64,000 bases of DNA from Acanthaster planci (lineage: Eukaryota; Echinodermata; Asteroidea; Valvatida; Acanthasteridae). Both the position numbers and the translations under genes were made by a program. The stretch spans positions 1,150,239-1,214,238 of the forward strand of contig NW_019091372.1 of the NCBI RefSeq assembly GCF_001949145.1. Direction: 5' to 3'. Positions 28,301 to 43,300 of the stretch are shown here, piece by piece. The notes beneath the pieces were generated by a model. That model searched no databases. It was not told the DNA's origin and was given only the letters and a program-made list of their open reading frames with translations. Each line of letters starts with the position of its first letter. Within the stretch, counting starts at the first letter, position 1.

Positions 28301-31300
28301 TCGCCGTTTCTGCGAATCCCCCTTGAAGTGCCTGTCAAGTCGCCTCGGGGAGGATTTTGTGAAATAAATAAACTCCGAATAAATCACTCTCCTGAGACGT
28401 TCCAGAGGCAGGAGGTGGATGAACTCTTGCAGATATCATACATCTAGCATTCTGTTGGATGAGTGTTGGGCTGGTTACACATCCAGCAGGAAGTGGTGCA
28501 ATTCCGTTAGCGTACTAAGATAATATGTGGACGAGTTCCTCACCATAAACCCTCTGTTTGAAAAGAAAGACTTGGCTCTGTTTTGTCGACAGCGTAGAGC
28601 AAACGTTGCAGTCTGATACGTTTGAAATTTCCAGACATTTTGTTTCCCGATTCTAATGCTTCGATTCGAGTAAACTCTGGGTGTTTGATGCTCCAATGGG
28701 AGACCTTGAGACATTCGTAGCAGCAGACATACTGGTCCCTTTTCAAGAAATTGCGCTTGCTCAGAACTTTGCACGCATGCTCGAGCGCTCAAACCGACGT
28801 GCGCATGTTCAGAACTGATATGAAGGATCGGTATGTTTGTCGCCACCAAGCGTCTCAAAGTCTCCCAATTCTCAAGGAGTAGCAACAGCTCTCCGAGAAG
28901 AATTAGTCATATGTTGAGATAAAATGAAAGGCTATAAGTAATGCAGGTAACCGCTCCATGAGTAGCCCGGGAAATAAATGTAGACATTAAAATTAGGGGA
29001 ATCAGTTTCAACAACGTGGCTGAATTATAATGGCAGGTAATACGATGTGCGAAGTGCTTCTTAGAAAAACATGGATGCAATGACCAGAACAGACTGGATT
29101 TATATTAGAAGGTACATCATAAACACAAGATACGAAATTTCACATCGTCAGTAAAATTATGCCGAAGCTAATTTTACTGCGCAGTAACGGCACATTGATT
29201 CGCTGTCCTCGCATGTTGTTATTCAATAATGCAAGACGATGGACAATAATTCAAAGAAAGTGCCGATTGAGAGATTATTGTGATCATTCTGAACGCGAAG
29301 CGGCACCACCGAGGCGCGCTATGATCAGCTGCCAAGCACCTGTGCCTTCGCTTTGATAACGCATTGTTCGATGAGAAAGTCAACGCAAGTCCTTGCCTGC
29401 GGATATTTGAGGTTCTGTTCATTATTTGATCCGGGTTCTTGTTACGAACGGGCTTGCATTAGCCATCAGCGCGAAGCTCCGTCCCCCGGCCGTTCGGAGC
29501 GAATGCTGGACTGCCAGTTTGCCCTAAGCAGGGACGTGGTACTTCACGTCTGACCATATTAAGCAAAGTTTACTTGAACTTTTGAGCAAAGGTTGTTTTG
29601 AGCAAAGTATGGACACGGTTCTTGCTACTCGGTAGCGGTGACGGAGGGAGAGGTTTTTGGCCGACACTTGATGAGTGCCGCCGTGCGCGCGGTGCCCTCC
29701 TTACACGTTCTAACGAAAATATTAGTTATGAGGGCTGTGTGCATTCATGTACGCGCGAGACAGTGCGCGCGCATGCACGATATGTCTGCGCCACGGGGTA
29801 TTGTTGCTAGGCAACGAAGAACCCTCTTTTTCCCTGCTGGAAGCCGAGAGCTTTGCAAATTGACAGACTGAAGTCGAGTACACCAGCTGTGATGCAGACT
29901 TTTTTTTTTTGCTATCTCCACTGCCTGTTCCGTAGAGCCAGAGGTTTTTGAATTCTGTGCGCATTCTGTACGACAGCGAAGGTGTTCCTATTATACTTAG
30001 GCGCCGGTCCTCACGCCGAATTTTGTCTTTTCGCCCGAGTCGATGATCCTCTTGCTGCCTCTAGTGATCCTTGGTGGTATTCTGGACTCATCAATCGCCC
30101 TACAGTTAATTGCCATCCTCAAGTGTTCGCCGGCCGGGCCGGTCAATACCAGGTCGGGGGCCAGCGTGGCACGCGCGGTCCCCCGCCGGGGAGGCGACCC
30201 CGTTGGAGGACCCACCGTCGCCTGACCCGTTCACGCGTCGTCGAGAAGCGCGCATACCAAAATAGGCGCGATCGTTTAAGCACTCACCGAGTGATTATTT
30301 TGACTACAGACACTCAGTGGATGGGGCAGTTGGGTTCACCACTGTCTCAAGAAATCGAGGGGAAACGGACAGGTGTCGATAACCCAGCTTTAACGCGAAG
30401 TGGTCTTTTTTTAACATTTTGGCCGGAACGTTTCATGTTTTATTCAAACCCTAAATGGAATCTTCGACAGTTTCACTCTCTCCAGGGCAAAGTTGCCCAA
30501 GGCCTACTTCTCTTGCACGCGTAGATACACAAGAGCGGAATGAACTTTAGCGGATCGTGTATCTTTAAAAGATAACTATATATCAAGACACACTAAATGA
30601 CAACACAGAGTACTAATGGTCCTCAACGTCAATTTATGCATCATAACAACTCAAGCCACGTACCATTCCACCCTGCAGGTTGAGTACACCCGCAGTGCAG
30701 AGAGCAATTAGCATTTGTCAGAAAGACAGGACAGGCTTTTGGCCGCAAAGTAAAACGCCCTTGAAAGCTACGTAAAACTTGCACCTGTGACACTTTTTTT
30801 GAGGTGATGCAAATCCTTACTCGAGCAACTGCTGCTTGTAAATGTGTAAATGTCTAACATTTCAAGCCGCAAGGTTTGATCAAGTCTTTTATCGTTAAAT
30901 AGTAGGGGAATAGTTCTCGTCTATTTGTAGGTATTCTCAAGTTGTAAAGGACCGGGCAGTTTTTGTAACCAGTGAGCGATATTTTATCATCTCTCGAAAG
31001 CGCGATACATCCTCCCTCCATTGACCTTGGGTTTGTAATTCGCCTAAACGACTCACAAAATTAATCCGCGCGTACAGAGGCCGTGAATTCATCAATTTCA
31101 GCGTGAAACCTTGGGCCGTTAATTTGACAGGCCGGCGCGCGTTGTGTCCACAAATACCAGCCTTTATGTCCTGCTACTTCTCAGGGTGGTTCGGAATGAC
31201 ATCAATCAATGATGTGAGTAACAAATCTACGTGTACACGCTTCCCCCCTTTGTTACCATTCATTTATTTTTAAAATTTCATTTCATATTTAGTATTTTTC

Positions 31301-34300
31301 TTTTGTTCTGCGCGCGCATTGCACACTCACTGGTAATGAATGAACACACTGATGGGATTTATTTTAATGAACCTCGACCCCAAAGAGATTTGTGGAAAAT
31401 TACGTCGAAATTACGGGATACAGGACCGTCATGGTTTAGGGGCTCCACTGATGTTAATTCAGCCTTTTGGGAGTTACATTTGAATAAAATCTGGTACACT
31501 GAGTTATCATTGCACATTAACATAACAGTTTAAATTCTCCAGACTAAAGACACTGTTGCTATACCTCGTGATTTGGGGCAAGCTTTCACATAGCGACCAT
31601 GCACCATCTCTAGAATGGACTGGTTCCTTTGTGCCCTTCTTATATGAGAACAGTGTATTGTTACAAGGTGTCTTTATGAAACTAAGCAAAATCTTGCCCC
31701 GAATCGTGAGGTCAGCAACAGTGTCTTTAGTATGGAGAATTCAATTTGTTATGTTCACATGAATTTAAAGAACTCAGTGTACCAGATTTTATTCAAATTT
31801 AATTCGCAAAAGGCTTATGAAACGCGGCATTTTGGAGAGAAAATGAATGAACGGACAGTGACAGCCGATTAAATGCTATTAATGTTGAAGCAATTTCTCA
31901 AAGGTAAAACCTATCGTCACCTCGATCTCACACAATTTCATATTCGCGCTTCTACTTAGAAAATGAAACGGGTATTTATTACGTTTTGCAAATAGTTTCT
32001 TTGATTGCGATTCGAAGGAGGTTTTCAAATCACATTTGGTTAGTGATACCTCATCCACCAATTTTCTTTTAGGTTATAGCATCATTCAGCGTCATGACCT
32101 TCAGGTTTCGCGTTTGATTAGCTGGTGTCCAAGCAACAGGGTGGACCATGAATCTGTCGTTAAATCAGTTTGTTGGCAGCTCATCAAGTTACTTTTAATC
32201 CATGGGTCGAAGGTTTGAATCAAGCGTCGGTCTTTTATTTCTTACATCAGGTCAAAAATTACTTTCTTGAAGTTAAATATTGCTTTGTCAATTAAGACTG
32301 TGAGTCGTGTTAACTAGTCATTATTTTAGCCCAAAAAACTGAAACCCGCGTGCTTGCATTTCTGCCAAATTTTGAATGTATTTCTTCTTGATTTATTTCT
32401 GTCCAACAGGAAAGAGTCTGTTAGCCGTCCTGCCTAATCTGGTTGGTAAAGTCCTCACAGACGTATTCGAACTGAAGCGACCGCTGCTCAACTTCACCTG
32501 GGAAAATGTGAGTAAAGAGAACGGCCCCGCCCAATTGAGAATGGTGCCCGTCTTGTGTTTCTTTCAGCCACCATTTTGCACTGCTTTTGCAACATCCTAC
32601 GTGACGCAAAGAGTGTAAGGAAGGAATCTGTGCCTTCAATGATTTGGAATTTTCCGCTGGGTTGAATTTATTGCAATCGATATCAAATTGCAAGCAACTA
32701 ACCTGCGTGTCTTCGGGTTTCCTCGGAGAAAAATTAAAATCATACCTTGCAAAGTTTTAAAAAAAACGTGATTGATTAATGCGCGCTCTTGATGGGCAGA
32801 TAATCGTTAGATAGTAGGAACGACAATTATTAAAATGTTCGAAGGGCAAAACAGATGTATCTGCTGTTTTTTTTTGGGGGGGGAGATTGTTTTGTTTTTT
32901 GTGTTTGATGTTTCACAGAGAAGCAGTTTACTTTTTGGTCGATTTATAAATTTGGGTCCAGTGCTCTCATGTCCCTGTCACATTCTGACACACAGTATAT
33001 AATTTTGTAGGTTTAGAGCACATTAGTGAGTGATTAGGTAAGGCAAACTACCTGCAAAACAAACGAAAACAGTTTATTGTCAATCGTAATCATATTTCAG
33101 AGTTCCTTGTTACACAGGTCTGGTTTAATAGTAACATCAACATATCACACTTTGGGACACCAAATAAAATTCTAGAATGACTCTGTTTTTATATCTTGTT
33201 CAGTGTACATGCACAACATGTACAAATGTACAACCAACATTGAAGTGGTGCGATAAGGAGGACCGGAAACACTGACCGCGAGCTCTCCTGGCCATCCCCA
33301 GGCTATGTTCCCGTAATAAGCACCCCTTGTCCCCGCGCCGTCACTTTAACCGTCCGGGGATCGTGTCTTGATCTTGACCGGACAGAGGGGAGTCACGTTC
33401 CCGGTGTTTACTTCTACCATCGGGCGACCATCTCCACGGGCCCGTCCCCTCCGGTGATCTACTCGGGGAAATTGCTTCAATCAGAGGCTGCTCCACAGAT
33501 TGGAAGCGCGGGGGAAAGTGGGAAAGATGGCACTTTTTCAAGGATCTGCAGCCGGAGTGATTTTCTTTATTCAAATGAGGATGACACTCGAAACCCCCCA
33601 AAATCCTTCGGGGAGAAGAACCAACCGCTTAAGGAGCATTCTGGGAGGTCAATGACCGCGGACCACACAAAAGTTGCATATAGATTTGTTTACCTGCACC
33701 GTACGTTGATTTTGTAACTTTAGGATCCATGCCTTCTGTGTTGATTAGTAAGTCCTTAGATCTGTGCACGAACTGAAGAGGGCGCCTCGTAAAGCTTGGG
33801 GCGGATCCAAATCCACTGGCCAAGGCTTGGAATGAGAGCTGCTTTCGAGTAGGCAAGCGAGCTGTTTTCAGCGGGAGCCACAGCTTTTGGACGCATTCTA
33901 AGATCCTTGTGTTAGTAGTCAGACTCGAAAAAGAGACCTCTTAACAGGCATGGTTCGCGTTCGCGCCGTTATAACCCATGGGATTGTTCATATACCAAGA
34001 AAGTATCCTCCTATGATGCAGTGTAAATTACACGCCGATTGTGTTCGTTTATACGCCAGTTTAACACCACAGTTTTTCCGTGGAGCTCGATGTTTCCGTT
34101 ACGCCTGTTCAACTAGTAAGAATTTCACTCAGACCTCGACCGCTTGTTTTCCCACCGCCCTTAAGGCTAGTTTCGTACTTGTTGCGAAAGCGAGCACCGT
34201 CGCGACATCGGGACGTTAGATCCAACATTGGCGCTGCGAATTCGCAACAATTCAACACATTTTGGAGTCATGCAGATTTCGCTTCGAATGCTACGTGAAG

Positions 34301-37300
34301 ACAACCACGCTTGCCCTCCGAGTTTTGCCCTTATTACCGCCGTGATGAGCCGGCCCGAAGAGCTGCTATGCCCTGCCCATGGAACAAAATTAAACTCTTT
34401 CCGTCGTGGCACTGATGCATACAACAGCTCGGCTTTTTTTTTATTTAATCACGCGATCATTAGCGACAACTAGCTCTTGAGAGAGAAAAGGCGATATCAC
34501 CCAAAGGCTAAGCGCACTCCAAGGGAATCTCCCGCTTGTGTGTACATTCACAACACAACCGAACCACGAATGCATTATTACCCACCGGTGGCGGCATTTT
34601 TTGCAACTCGCCAGAGGATTTGCGATATTGGCCCTTGAGTTTTTCAAGGGGCGTCCTGTTGATTTAGTGACGGTTTACATTGTAGGTCATCGTTCATTAA
34701 TCCCAGCTCAATCTTTCTGCTTTTTCACCGGTGTTTTTCAGTCTTAGCTTTCCCTTTCGTGCGTGCACGGAGGGGAGTGGTCGGCAATGCCAGTATATTT
34801 GTTCTGTTCTTTATAATTATCTTCATTCCAAGAAACCGATCATGAACCACTGCAAATTTGAGCAATGTGGGAGAGCATTTATTGAAATGCAAGTTGAAAG
34901 AACCAATCGTTGCACGGGATCGTATAGACATCAGAAACCTCTTCATAATTCGTAATTTTGTCTGCAGTAGTTTGTGCCTTGGTTTATATCCCTGCGACCT
35001 ACCAGCAACCTTTTATAAAATAAGTATTTCATTTCCAGCCTTGAAAGTACGCTTGCAGTGCATGGATTTAATTTAATCCTCCACTCTATACTTGGACTAC
35101 GTATCGCGGGAGTCAGTGTACTTCAAAATTTCATTTTCGTGTCAATCTTTATTTCGCTGACAACAAGAGAATCCAATCAGGCTACTCACTAAGCAGCGCG
35201 GATATTACTTTGTTTCGAGTACGAAAGATCCGATTATGCACGTAGGACATCCCTTATTTCGAAGGAGAAAAACGCATCCATATTGAACGCCGGTTGAAGG
35301 GTCTTATCCTCCAAATGGCTATCCTTCAAATATTAAATGCAGGTTTGATCTCGGAGAATTGCCGGTTTCATATTGAGGTCTGCTACTCGCTCGATAGTCC
35401 ACCGTTCCTTCGCCGTGGACAGTGATGAATCTGCCCGCTTCTGCGACATCAATTCTTAATATCCGCAGCGCAAGTGGTTGAAGTGCGCGAGCATATATTG
35501 CTTGTCCTCAACAAGGTTTCAGGAGGAAACTCCTGATAATTATTCCTGATTTTTTTCTTGTCCGTAGGTCTATCCGAGATAATTGTTAGGGAAATGAGGA
35601 CTTGTTTGTGACTCTTTAAGTATTGTGTGGTCTGTGAGTGCCAACACGCAAGGGCGCTCAAACACTGCGCGGCATGCGGCCCAAGTGGCGTTTATACACG
35701 AAACTGAGCTGAGGCAACTGTGGAACTGTTTGACAACACATGCCCCTTGATGTGCGTGCAACAATGTCATTATCCATCCATGTTTTGTCCAGTTTGGACA
35801 TCCCCATGTCGCAAGCATTCCGGTCTTTGCTTCAGGAGAACCTAAAAATAAATGCATCCAGACGGAAAGAATCCCACCAACGACAACTGTTTGGATATCC
35901 CTGTTGTGTTCATTTCTTTCCAATGCCTTAACCACGACAAGAATAAGATCAGATCCATGGCATTTGTATTAAGGTTCAAACATTTTATACCCGAAGACCA
36001 ATTTATTCATGTTATTCACGAAAGGGTTAACTTCTAGCATACCTGTGGTACGTCAACACGGGCACATTTGTGTGAGCTGCATGTTCCAGATCATCCACCC
36101 GGTCCTCTCCGGCTGAGTAAGATTCAGGAATCATTCACGAACCCCCGCGAATATTCACCCGATGAATCTTGACACAAGGCTGCTTGGAAAAAACATTAAA
36201 GACCCGCGTCTGAACCCCCCCGCCTGGATTGTCCTTCCGGTACGAGTTCGTGGAACTTCAGTCTACGCCATGCCTTCAACCATGAAGATGTGCTACGTGA
36301 GCGATTCCACCGTCCCAGTCTGAAATTTATTGCCCTGTCACCAGTCCAGCACATTTTCAGCAGCAAACAGCCGTTGGCTAATGGCAGAACTGTATTACGA
36401 AGCGTGGGCCCGGCGTCTACATTTTATCCTGTACTTATATATTTTCCATGATACCGTTAATTTGTAGTGTTTGGGGGCGATATCTGTTTATTTAATAGGC
36501 GTACTTGAAAGTAGAATGTGTTTTAATGTCAGAGTCCATCAGCCTTACTTTCGTTTTCTCATAAATCTTAAACATTTGGGGCTAGATGTACTTGTTACGG
36601 TGATGCCATCTTTGAACAGTTAAGCGATGTGCTTATTTCTTTCATTAGTTCAAAAAAAACGGACCCCGTATATTTCAGCGTGTACTATTTTTGTCTCTAG
36701 ATACGGGCCCATGAAAACGTCGTTTTCGAGGTGATCACGGTCAACATGGTGGTGCGAAGCATGTCAAGCGTTCTGCCAGAGGAAAATGAGAACGAGGTAG
36801 CACCGGTACTGGCTGAGGTCCCCGAGAACGTGGATGATGAAGAGTATAAAGGTAAGATAGGTGTGCAGGCGATCAGACATGCTTGTGTTTTGCTACTAAC
36901 TCGGCACAGAAAGGCACCCCAGCTTTGTCAGAAAATGCACTCCCTGTGAGTTGTAAGGAACACGATGCTGTCTTGGAATGTGCTTTTCTTCCTTGTACCT
37001 TTCCTAAAGTGAAAACCTTTCTAGACGCGTTTCGAGCCGTAAGATGAATTGTAATGGGTTTACAGCTGTAAGTCGCGGATTAACGTGACCACTGCAAGTA
37101 TGATTATTATTGTTTTTTTGTTTTAAAGGAAATTCAAATTTTGTTTATTTCAGACAGCAAATGCACATCTGCTGTAGTGGGCGGAGGCTTCCAATGTAAG
37201 CCACTGCGTTCTTTGAAATCCTCAGTTGAAAAATCACTCCCTCTGAAGGAGACTAACGACTTAACCAATTGGAGTGAACTTTCGTTTCTCCAGTAGATCA

Positions 37301-40300
37301 CGATTTCACTCAGTTTATTACTGACAGGGATTCTTTTGTGATCTGAATTCAGAGTGACCCTAGTTTCACTCCTTCTGATTTAAAGAGCACACCTTTTTGG
37401 TCTGGCAGATATCTCGACTGTTAATGGTGCGTTCCGACGTAGCAGTTGACCCAGGACCCTTTATCGAACTCTTGGTGGCAGCATTCCCTTGCTCTTCCTT
37501 CTCATTAAGTGATAGAGCAGAAACGTGTAAGGAAACGTATATACGAGTGTCTCCGAGCCTGTTTAAAACCATGACAGTTCATTGGTACAACTACATTGAT
37601 ACCGCCACCAATGGCTGAGAAGTTTACGAAGTCAGTTAACACTTAGCCCTAAGCCTGATTTTGTTCTTACATTTTGTTACTGAGCGGCACTATAGAACCC
37701 TTCTCCCACGGACTTCATATAAAAAGATCTGGACCTATAATTATTCCTTATTCAGCACACAAAGGTCATTGAAGCCACCGGCGGCCATCTTACCGTGCCA
37801 AATACGAAGGTAATACAAAGACTTGACCGCCATTTTTTACCAAATTCGTTCATGGCAGGAATAGTGACACTGACAAGCGAGCTAACTACCGCCTTTGTAT
37901 TCGGCACAGTAAAATGGCCGCCCGTGGCTTCGATTGGGGTAAAGCCATTGCGAGTCCAGATTTTTTTATACGACATCCGTGCGTCCTCCCCTGTCACTGC
38001 CCTTCACCTTCAGTTCAATGCTGGGTGCCTGCTTTGACGACACTGACATTTGCTTCGAATCCTAACATTGTCTCCTGGCAATTTATGATGCGTTTATAAC
38101 CGTAACCATCGCCATGTTGGAATTTACACGAAATTCGAGCCTTCCTTTGGAAGGTTTATTTGTATCTTTCCTTTATTTTGCTACTCCTGTGTTTTTTACA
38201 TTTAACCTCAAACTTTTGGTGGTTTTTTTTTTTTTTGGTGTTGTGTTTTAACCTGTAAATTTTACTACTATCAGTGAATGCGTATCTGTGTAATATTCTG
38301 CAACTTGTGGCGAGGACTCTGTAGTTTTCTTTGTTAACCTTGCATCCTTCGTGGGTGATTCATCTCGATTCAATGAGTGGTCTAACCCAGAGCCTTCAGT
38401 GTGATAAGGCTTGCTTCAGCCAGTGGCTTAACTAACGTCCTGCCTATGACAAAACTGGGCTTTTCGCGGGGTTGAGGTTCAAAGGTGAAAGAGTTGGGTC
38501 CATTCTGTGACAGAAATTCGCTTTAAGTGGCTCGGAAACCCCAGCATGTGATTTTTCGTTATTACTTGGTACATTTTCAGATATTGTGTCTGAGGTTTTT
38601 CATCATTTGCTATTGCCTTTTGAAAAGAATGCAAGACAGGACCTGATTTTAAAGGAAAAGTCTACTCTTGATTTTCTAGGTTTACTATACAGCGCATACC
38701 TCGTTTCCCAACCCTGTACGTCCTGCTTTCCCGATTTCTTGAGAGCATTGCTAAAAACATAAAATCGGTGGAAAAAACTGGGTAATGTTATTATTACCCG
38801 ACAGTTGGTGTGAAAGTGTCTATTTGTATGGGGTAGAAACATTTACCAACGTCTGGCAAGACTTTTCTTCAAGGTATAGAAATAATGGACAAAAAGTGGA
38901 CGAAAAGTTGAGCAAAAGTGCATCTTAAAGGGTTTTCAAAGTACCGTCAGTTGGTGTCTTACTGTGTAATCCGGTCTTAGAGACAAATACACAAGAAGTA
39001 CAGTCAGGGTTTTACCCCAAGGTATCAACATTAATATTCCAAACTAAAATGAAACGCTTGAAACACAATACATGATTATTGAATCATCTTTAATATGCAT
39101 CGAAAACATTAATCTTGTTGTTCCGAATACATGTACTTTAAAAATTGACTTGGTAATTTCCAGAAATGGTTATGGAAAATCAATACAAATACATTTTTCA
39201 CTTTGGGACTGCTCCTTAATTCCACACTTAGTGACCCAAACCGATGATGTTGGTTCAAGTTTTTTTGACGTAATAAAGATGCTTTATTTTTGACTCTCAG
39301 GACCCCCCCCCCGACTAACTTGGGGCTTATTCCGTCACCTTGGTCGGGGAAAATGTCAAAGCAATCATTTCTCTTCAAATCCACTTGTTACAATACATGT
39401 AGCAGTGGACTCGGCCACTCTTGCTTAGTCAGCGATCGACTTGATCCGTTAGTTGTGCCACTGGATTTAATTGGTTAATGGACAAGCTAACTCATTCTTG
39501 TGTCTTCCACTTGTTTCCTCAGCTCTCATGAAATCTTATCCAGCTGCTAGATTAACTCTTAAATATCAATCGTACTTTTCTTTTAGTATAAATCGCTGTT
39601 TTTATTAGAAGGTCTTCTGTAATTAGGTCTGATTTAAACAGAGATAGGTTCAGTTAGCTGTCCTTTCCTGTGAACATAAACTGTAAAGAGAATTGATAAC
39701 TCCACTGCTTTTCTCTCTCGATAAATGCTGACTTGACGTCGTGAAGTAAAGAATAAGTTACTCAAACGAGGAGAATCCTTTGCCAAAGTTTCCGAAGGAG
39801 GGGTGCCGGGAAAGCCCTATAGAAAATCAGGTAAAAAACGCCAGCCAATCAGAGTACTCCAAAACAGCTGGCACTCCGATTGCTACTTGAGCATGCGCAC
39901 AAAAAGTCACCTCTAGCACCACGACGGATAATAATTCATCAACACACTTTGTCGTGATTATTCGTTCAACCTGTAAGTGTCAAACATGGTTTTTCTTTCT
40001 TTCTTTTTTTCGACATGACGTTCAAGAAAATGTCGAATGACCGCTGATAAGAAAAATCAAAGGTTTTTGTTTTTCAACTTGCACGGCACTGAACTTCATA
40101 AATGGCCTCTTTTTGCTGTAGTCTGTAGTAGTAGCTAACCCATTCTGCACCGCATGACCATATCTATTCAACGCCTGATATCGTATGTCTGCCGATTCTT
40201 GGGCTCTTTTAGAGAATGTCTATTTTCATGCGAATGGAATATGAGTGCCTGAAGAAATGTTCACTGTTTTTGTGGCTGCCTTTTGAATGACCGGACGAAG

Positions 40301-43300
40301 CTGTGCTTTGGGTTTGTCTTTCTCTGCCGTATATCAATGCGCAACCCAAGGTGTTGACGCCACACGGTTGGAGTGTAGATTTCAACGCATTAGTGGTGTG
40401 TAGGAGCTGTTTACCAGTTAGAGTACAAACACCAGCGATACCATGCAACTGTGTCTGAGATTGAGGTTGTAGTTCCATGTAGGGGGAGCTAGAGTGTGCA
40501 TGCCCGTAGGTCGAGAACGAGGCCTAATAGGCCTAGTTCTGTGCGCAAAACATGCAGTGTTAAATAAATAACATGCGTTTATGTCTCATCCCATCTGTGA
40601 AGTGGTCCACACGGTGTTTATCCAACACGGCATAGTTAGTATTTCATGCACAGATTAGTTAATAGAGCCTCCCCCATTAGCTTGGTTGAAAAAGTCATTC
40701 ATTTTCATAAGTTGGCCATATCTTTTTTTTCTACTTTGTTCCTTTGTGAGTTCATTCGTACGGGGATGGCTTTTTTGTAAGGGAAATCTTGTAGAGAGTA
40801 ACTGTATCCCTTTCACGTTTACCAGTCGGTTGAAGTTTTTGGTTTGCAAAATGCAGTCATTAAACTGAGATTACTCTGAAGACTTGTTTCTACACTGCGC
40901 AGCAATTTAATAAGACTGTTTTGTTAATCATGTTTCCTCATTGCATATTGGCAGCATCAATGCGTCGAGCTTGCGTGAGATCACAAGTCATTCCTAACTG
41001 TACTTAATTACATTTTGCAAATAAAAGGCCATTATTGGGTTCAGGAAGTGCGAAAGCACTTACGGTTCTTAAACCATTGGAGCACGCCTTGGTTTGAAGA
41101 GATTGTAATTGCATTTTCGAATTTTTGCCTGTTAAATAATATGCATGAAACTTTCCTCTTTCCTTTCCTGCCGTATTCGAAATTCTATTTGCTCTGTCTT
41201 TTATTCTAATTTTGTTTTACAATCAAACATAAAGAAAGCTTTATGAAAATTGCTACAGCATGAAACTGGTACTGACTGCAAACAAAAAGGCATGAATGCT
41301 GTTTTTAGTTGAGTTTGTTTTTTTTTTAGTTGCGTTGCATATTCTGGGAATTTCGGGGACGAAAAGGACTTCAACTCTTGCCTGTGTTTTGGAGCAAGCA
41401 TAAAACAGTCGTATACCGGTCGATCTTTTCAGGAGATGATTGCATTCATTGATGTTGTTATGGTGTTGTTTTCTGGTCAGATTCGGGATACTCCATTTGT
41501 GACGACGAGTGCAATGGTAAGCCCTCTAGAGACAGGATTTCATAAGTTCCTTTTTTTCTTCCCAGAACGCCAATGGAAAAAAACTTCAAAAAAATCAACA
41601 CCAAGGACATAGTGGATAAGTGGAAGAAAAATATTTAAATGTATAAAATAAAAATTTTTTTTAATTTAATTATTATTATAATTATTTTTTTTTTTGGTCA
41701 CAGCTTTACAATGTCACCCTTTTCACCCTTATTCGCACAAGTACGGTGTCACAAAGTTATTTGCTTGCAGATTGTACTGATCATGAAGTTGTCGTCGATC
41801 GGTTAGGAAATTCTCATGCATGTGTGTTTTATCAATTTACACTCCCATCAGACGGGGCGTCGCGACTGGGTGCAGTAGGCCTCCTTCCTTTTTGTCCTTT
41901 CTCAACATTTTTCTCTTCAAGTTTCACCCTTCTGACCTTCTTTTGTCCGTACTAACGCCCCCGCCCCCGTCTTTCGTCGTCTTGTCTCTCTGCATTTCCA
42001 TCGCTGTCTTTAATACCCGATGGGTTAACTCGTTAACGATCGCGAACGATGTCTGCGGGCGCAGCTTTTGTAGCGCGCTGAAAGTGAATTCCGTAGTATA
42101 TCTCTAGGCATTTTCTGGCCAACACAAAATACATGAAGCATGCGTTCAACCGAGTGTTTGTTTTGCTGGTAGCCACGAGACCGTAACGACTGTGCGTTTG
42201 ATAGTTACTTGTTCGTGAACCAGCAAAGTGCAGTTCCGACCAAAGCAGCCTAAGTTGCTAGGAAAATTGCGCCCTCTCTTGGTCGAACTCGAGGCTCACA
42301 GCGCTGCATGCAAGTTGTGTCTTTTCTGTGTAAGTCGGCCAATTATGCTACTTGTCTTTCATAAGAGCCACACGGATAGATTTCGACTGTCTAAGCACTT
42401 GTCATCAAGTCTACCGTACGAGTGGCGACGATTCTAAGTTGAATGAGCGCGAACTTGTGGAATCTTTGCGGGCTCTCAATAGGAGGGTCGTGACCTCTTC
42501 ATTTGTTCACCACCATTTTGGTTTTGATTTTGGGGGTAGGAAGTTGTTTGTTCGGGTTTATAGGTTTGTTTCTGAGGGTTGCTTTTGTTTTTTGTCTGTT
42601 TTGTTTGGCATTCGGGATGGGAACTCCGCTAGGTTTATCTTTTGTCACTCGCCCGTCTCCTGTGAACGGAACTGTGGACAAATTTCGGTTATTTCTGCAC
42701 GCGAACGAGTCAGCTATATCCATGGACATTCCGTGAAACTTTCCTTTCTTCGACATCTTGCTCATTCCCGAAGCTCACGTAATAATGTGGGCACTTGGTA
42801 TGATTTTTTTCACCTATTACTGATTTCAATTGAGTTGTCCTCTGCATCACTGTGTAAAGCCGCCATATTTACCCAGCTCTGGTTGTACAACGAATTAATA
42901 TCCCCTTTTCTTTTCTTTTCTTTCCCCCGGGTCCGGGACTAGTCTCCCATTCCCTTGTTTCCCAGTCCATTTCCGCCTGGCGTAAATTTGCTCGCTCAAC
43001 AGGTAAATTCAAAGAACTCCTGGTTCTCTATTTTTCAACCGGCGATATGATTCTGAACGGTGTTTCCCGCTTGTTTCCTTGATTGTAATGCGTTGATTTT
43101 GAAGCCATCCAAAAGAGAGGGTTTTTACATTGTAAGCGCGAGCAGAAGGTTGCGGTGCACCACCGTGCAGTGACAAATTGTCCTGCCGAAGTCTCGTTTG
43201 AACGACGGTCGTTAAAGAGGCATGGTGATTTCACTTACTTCAAATCACAAGGTTTTACAGTACCCTGCGCCCCAACATCATTCTACAAAATGTCCATTTA

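Larger units (their letters stand above)
10344..32409 (+). other. Guanylate cyclase intron 1 (22 kb)
   Basis: Starts gtaagc, ends caacag. No convincing nested gene on either strand. It carries several recurrent elements (15505-16005, 17188-17305, 19766-19870, 22329-22502, 26572-26699, 28692-28870, 31479-31798), a tandem repeat at 21224-21425 and two RFX-like palindromes. Large first introns often hold enhancers, but none is proven here. Confidence 0.85.

Noticed and set aside
29982-30524. 180-residue ORF in intron 1
   Set aside because: Composition is Arg/Pro-rich, no domain, no splice sites consistent with an exon. GC-rich DNA explains it.
42352-42942. 196-residue plus-strand ORF in intron 5
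   Set aside because: Phe/Ser/Arg-rich without motif, overlaps other-frame ORFs of similar quality. No evidence for a nested gene.
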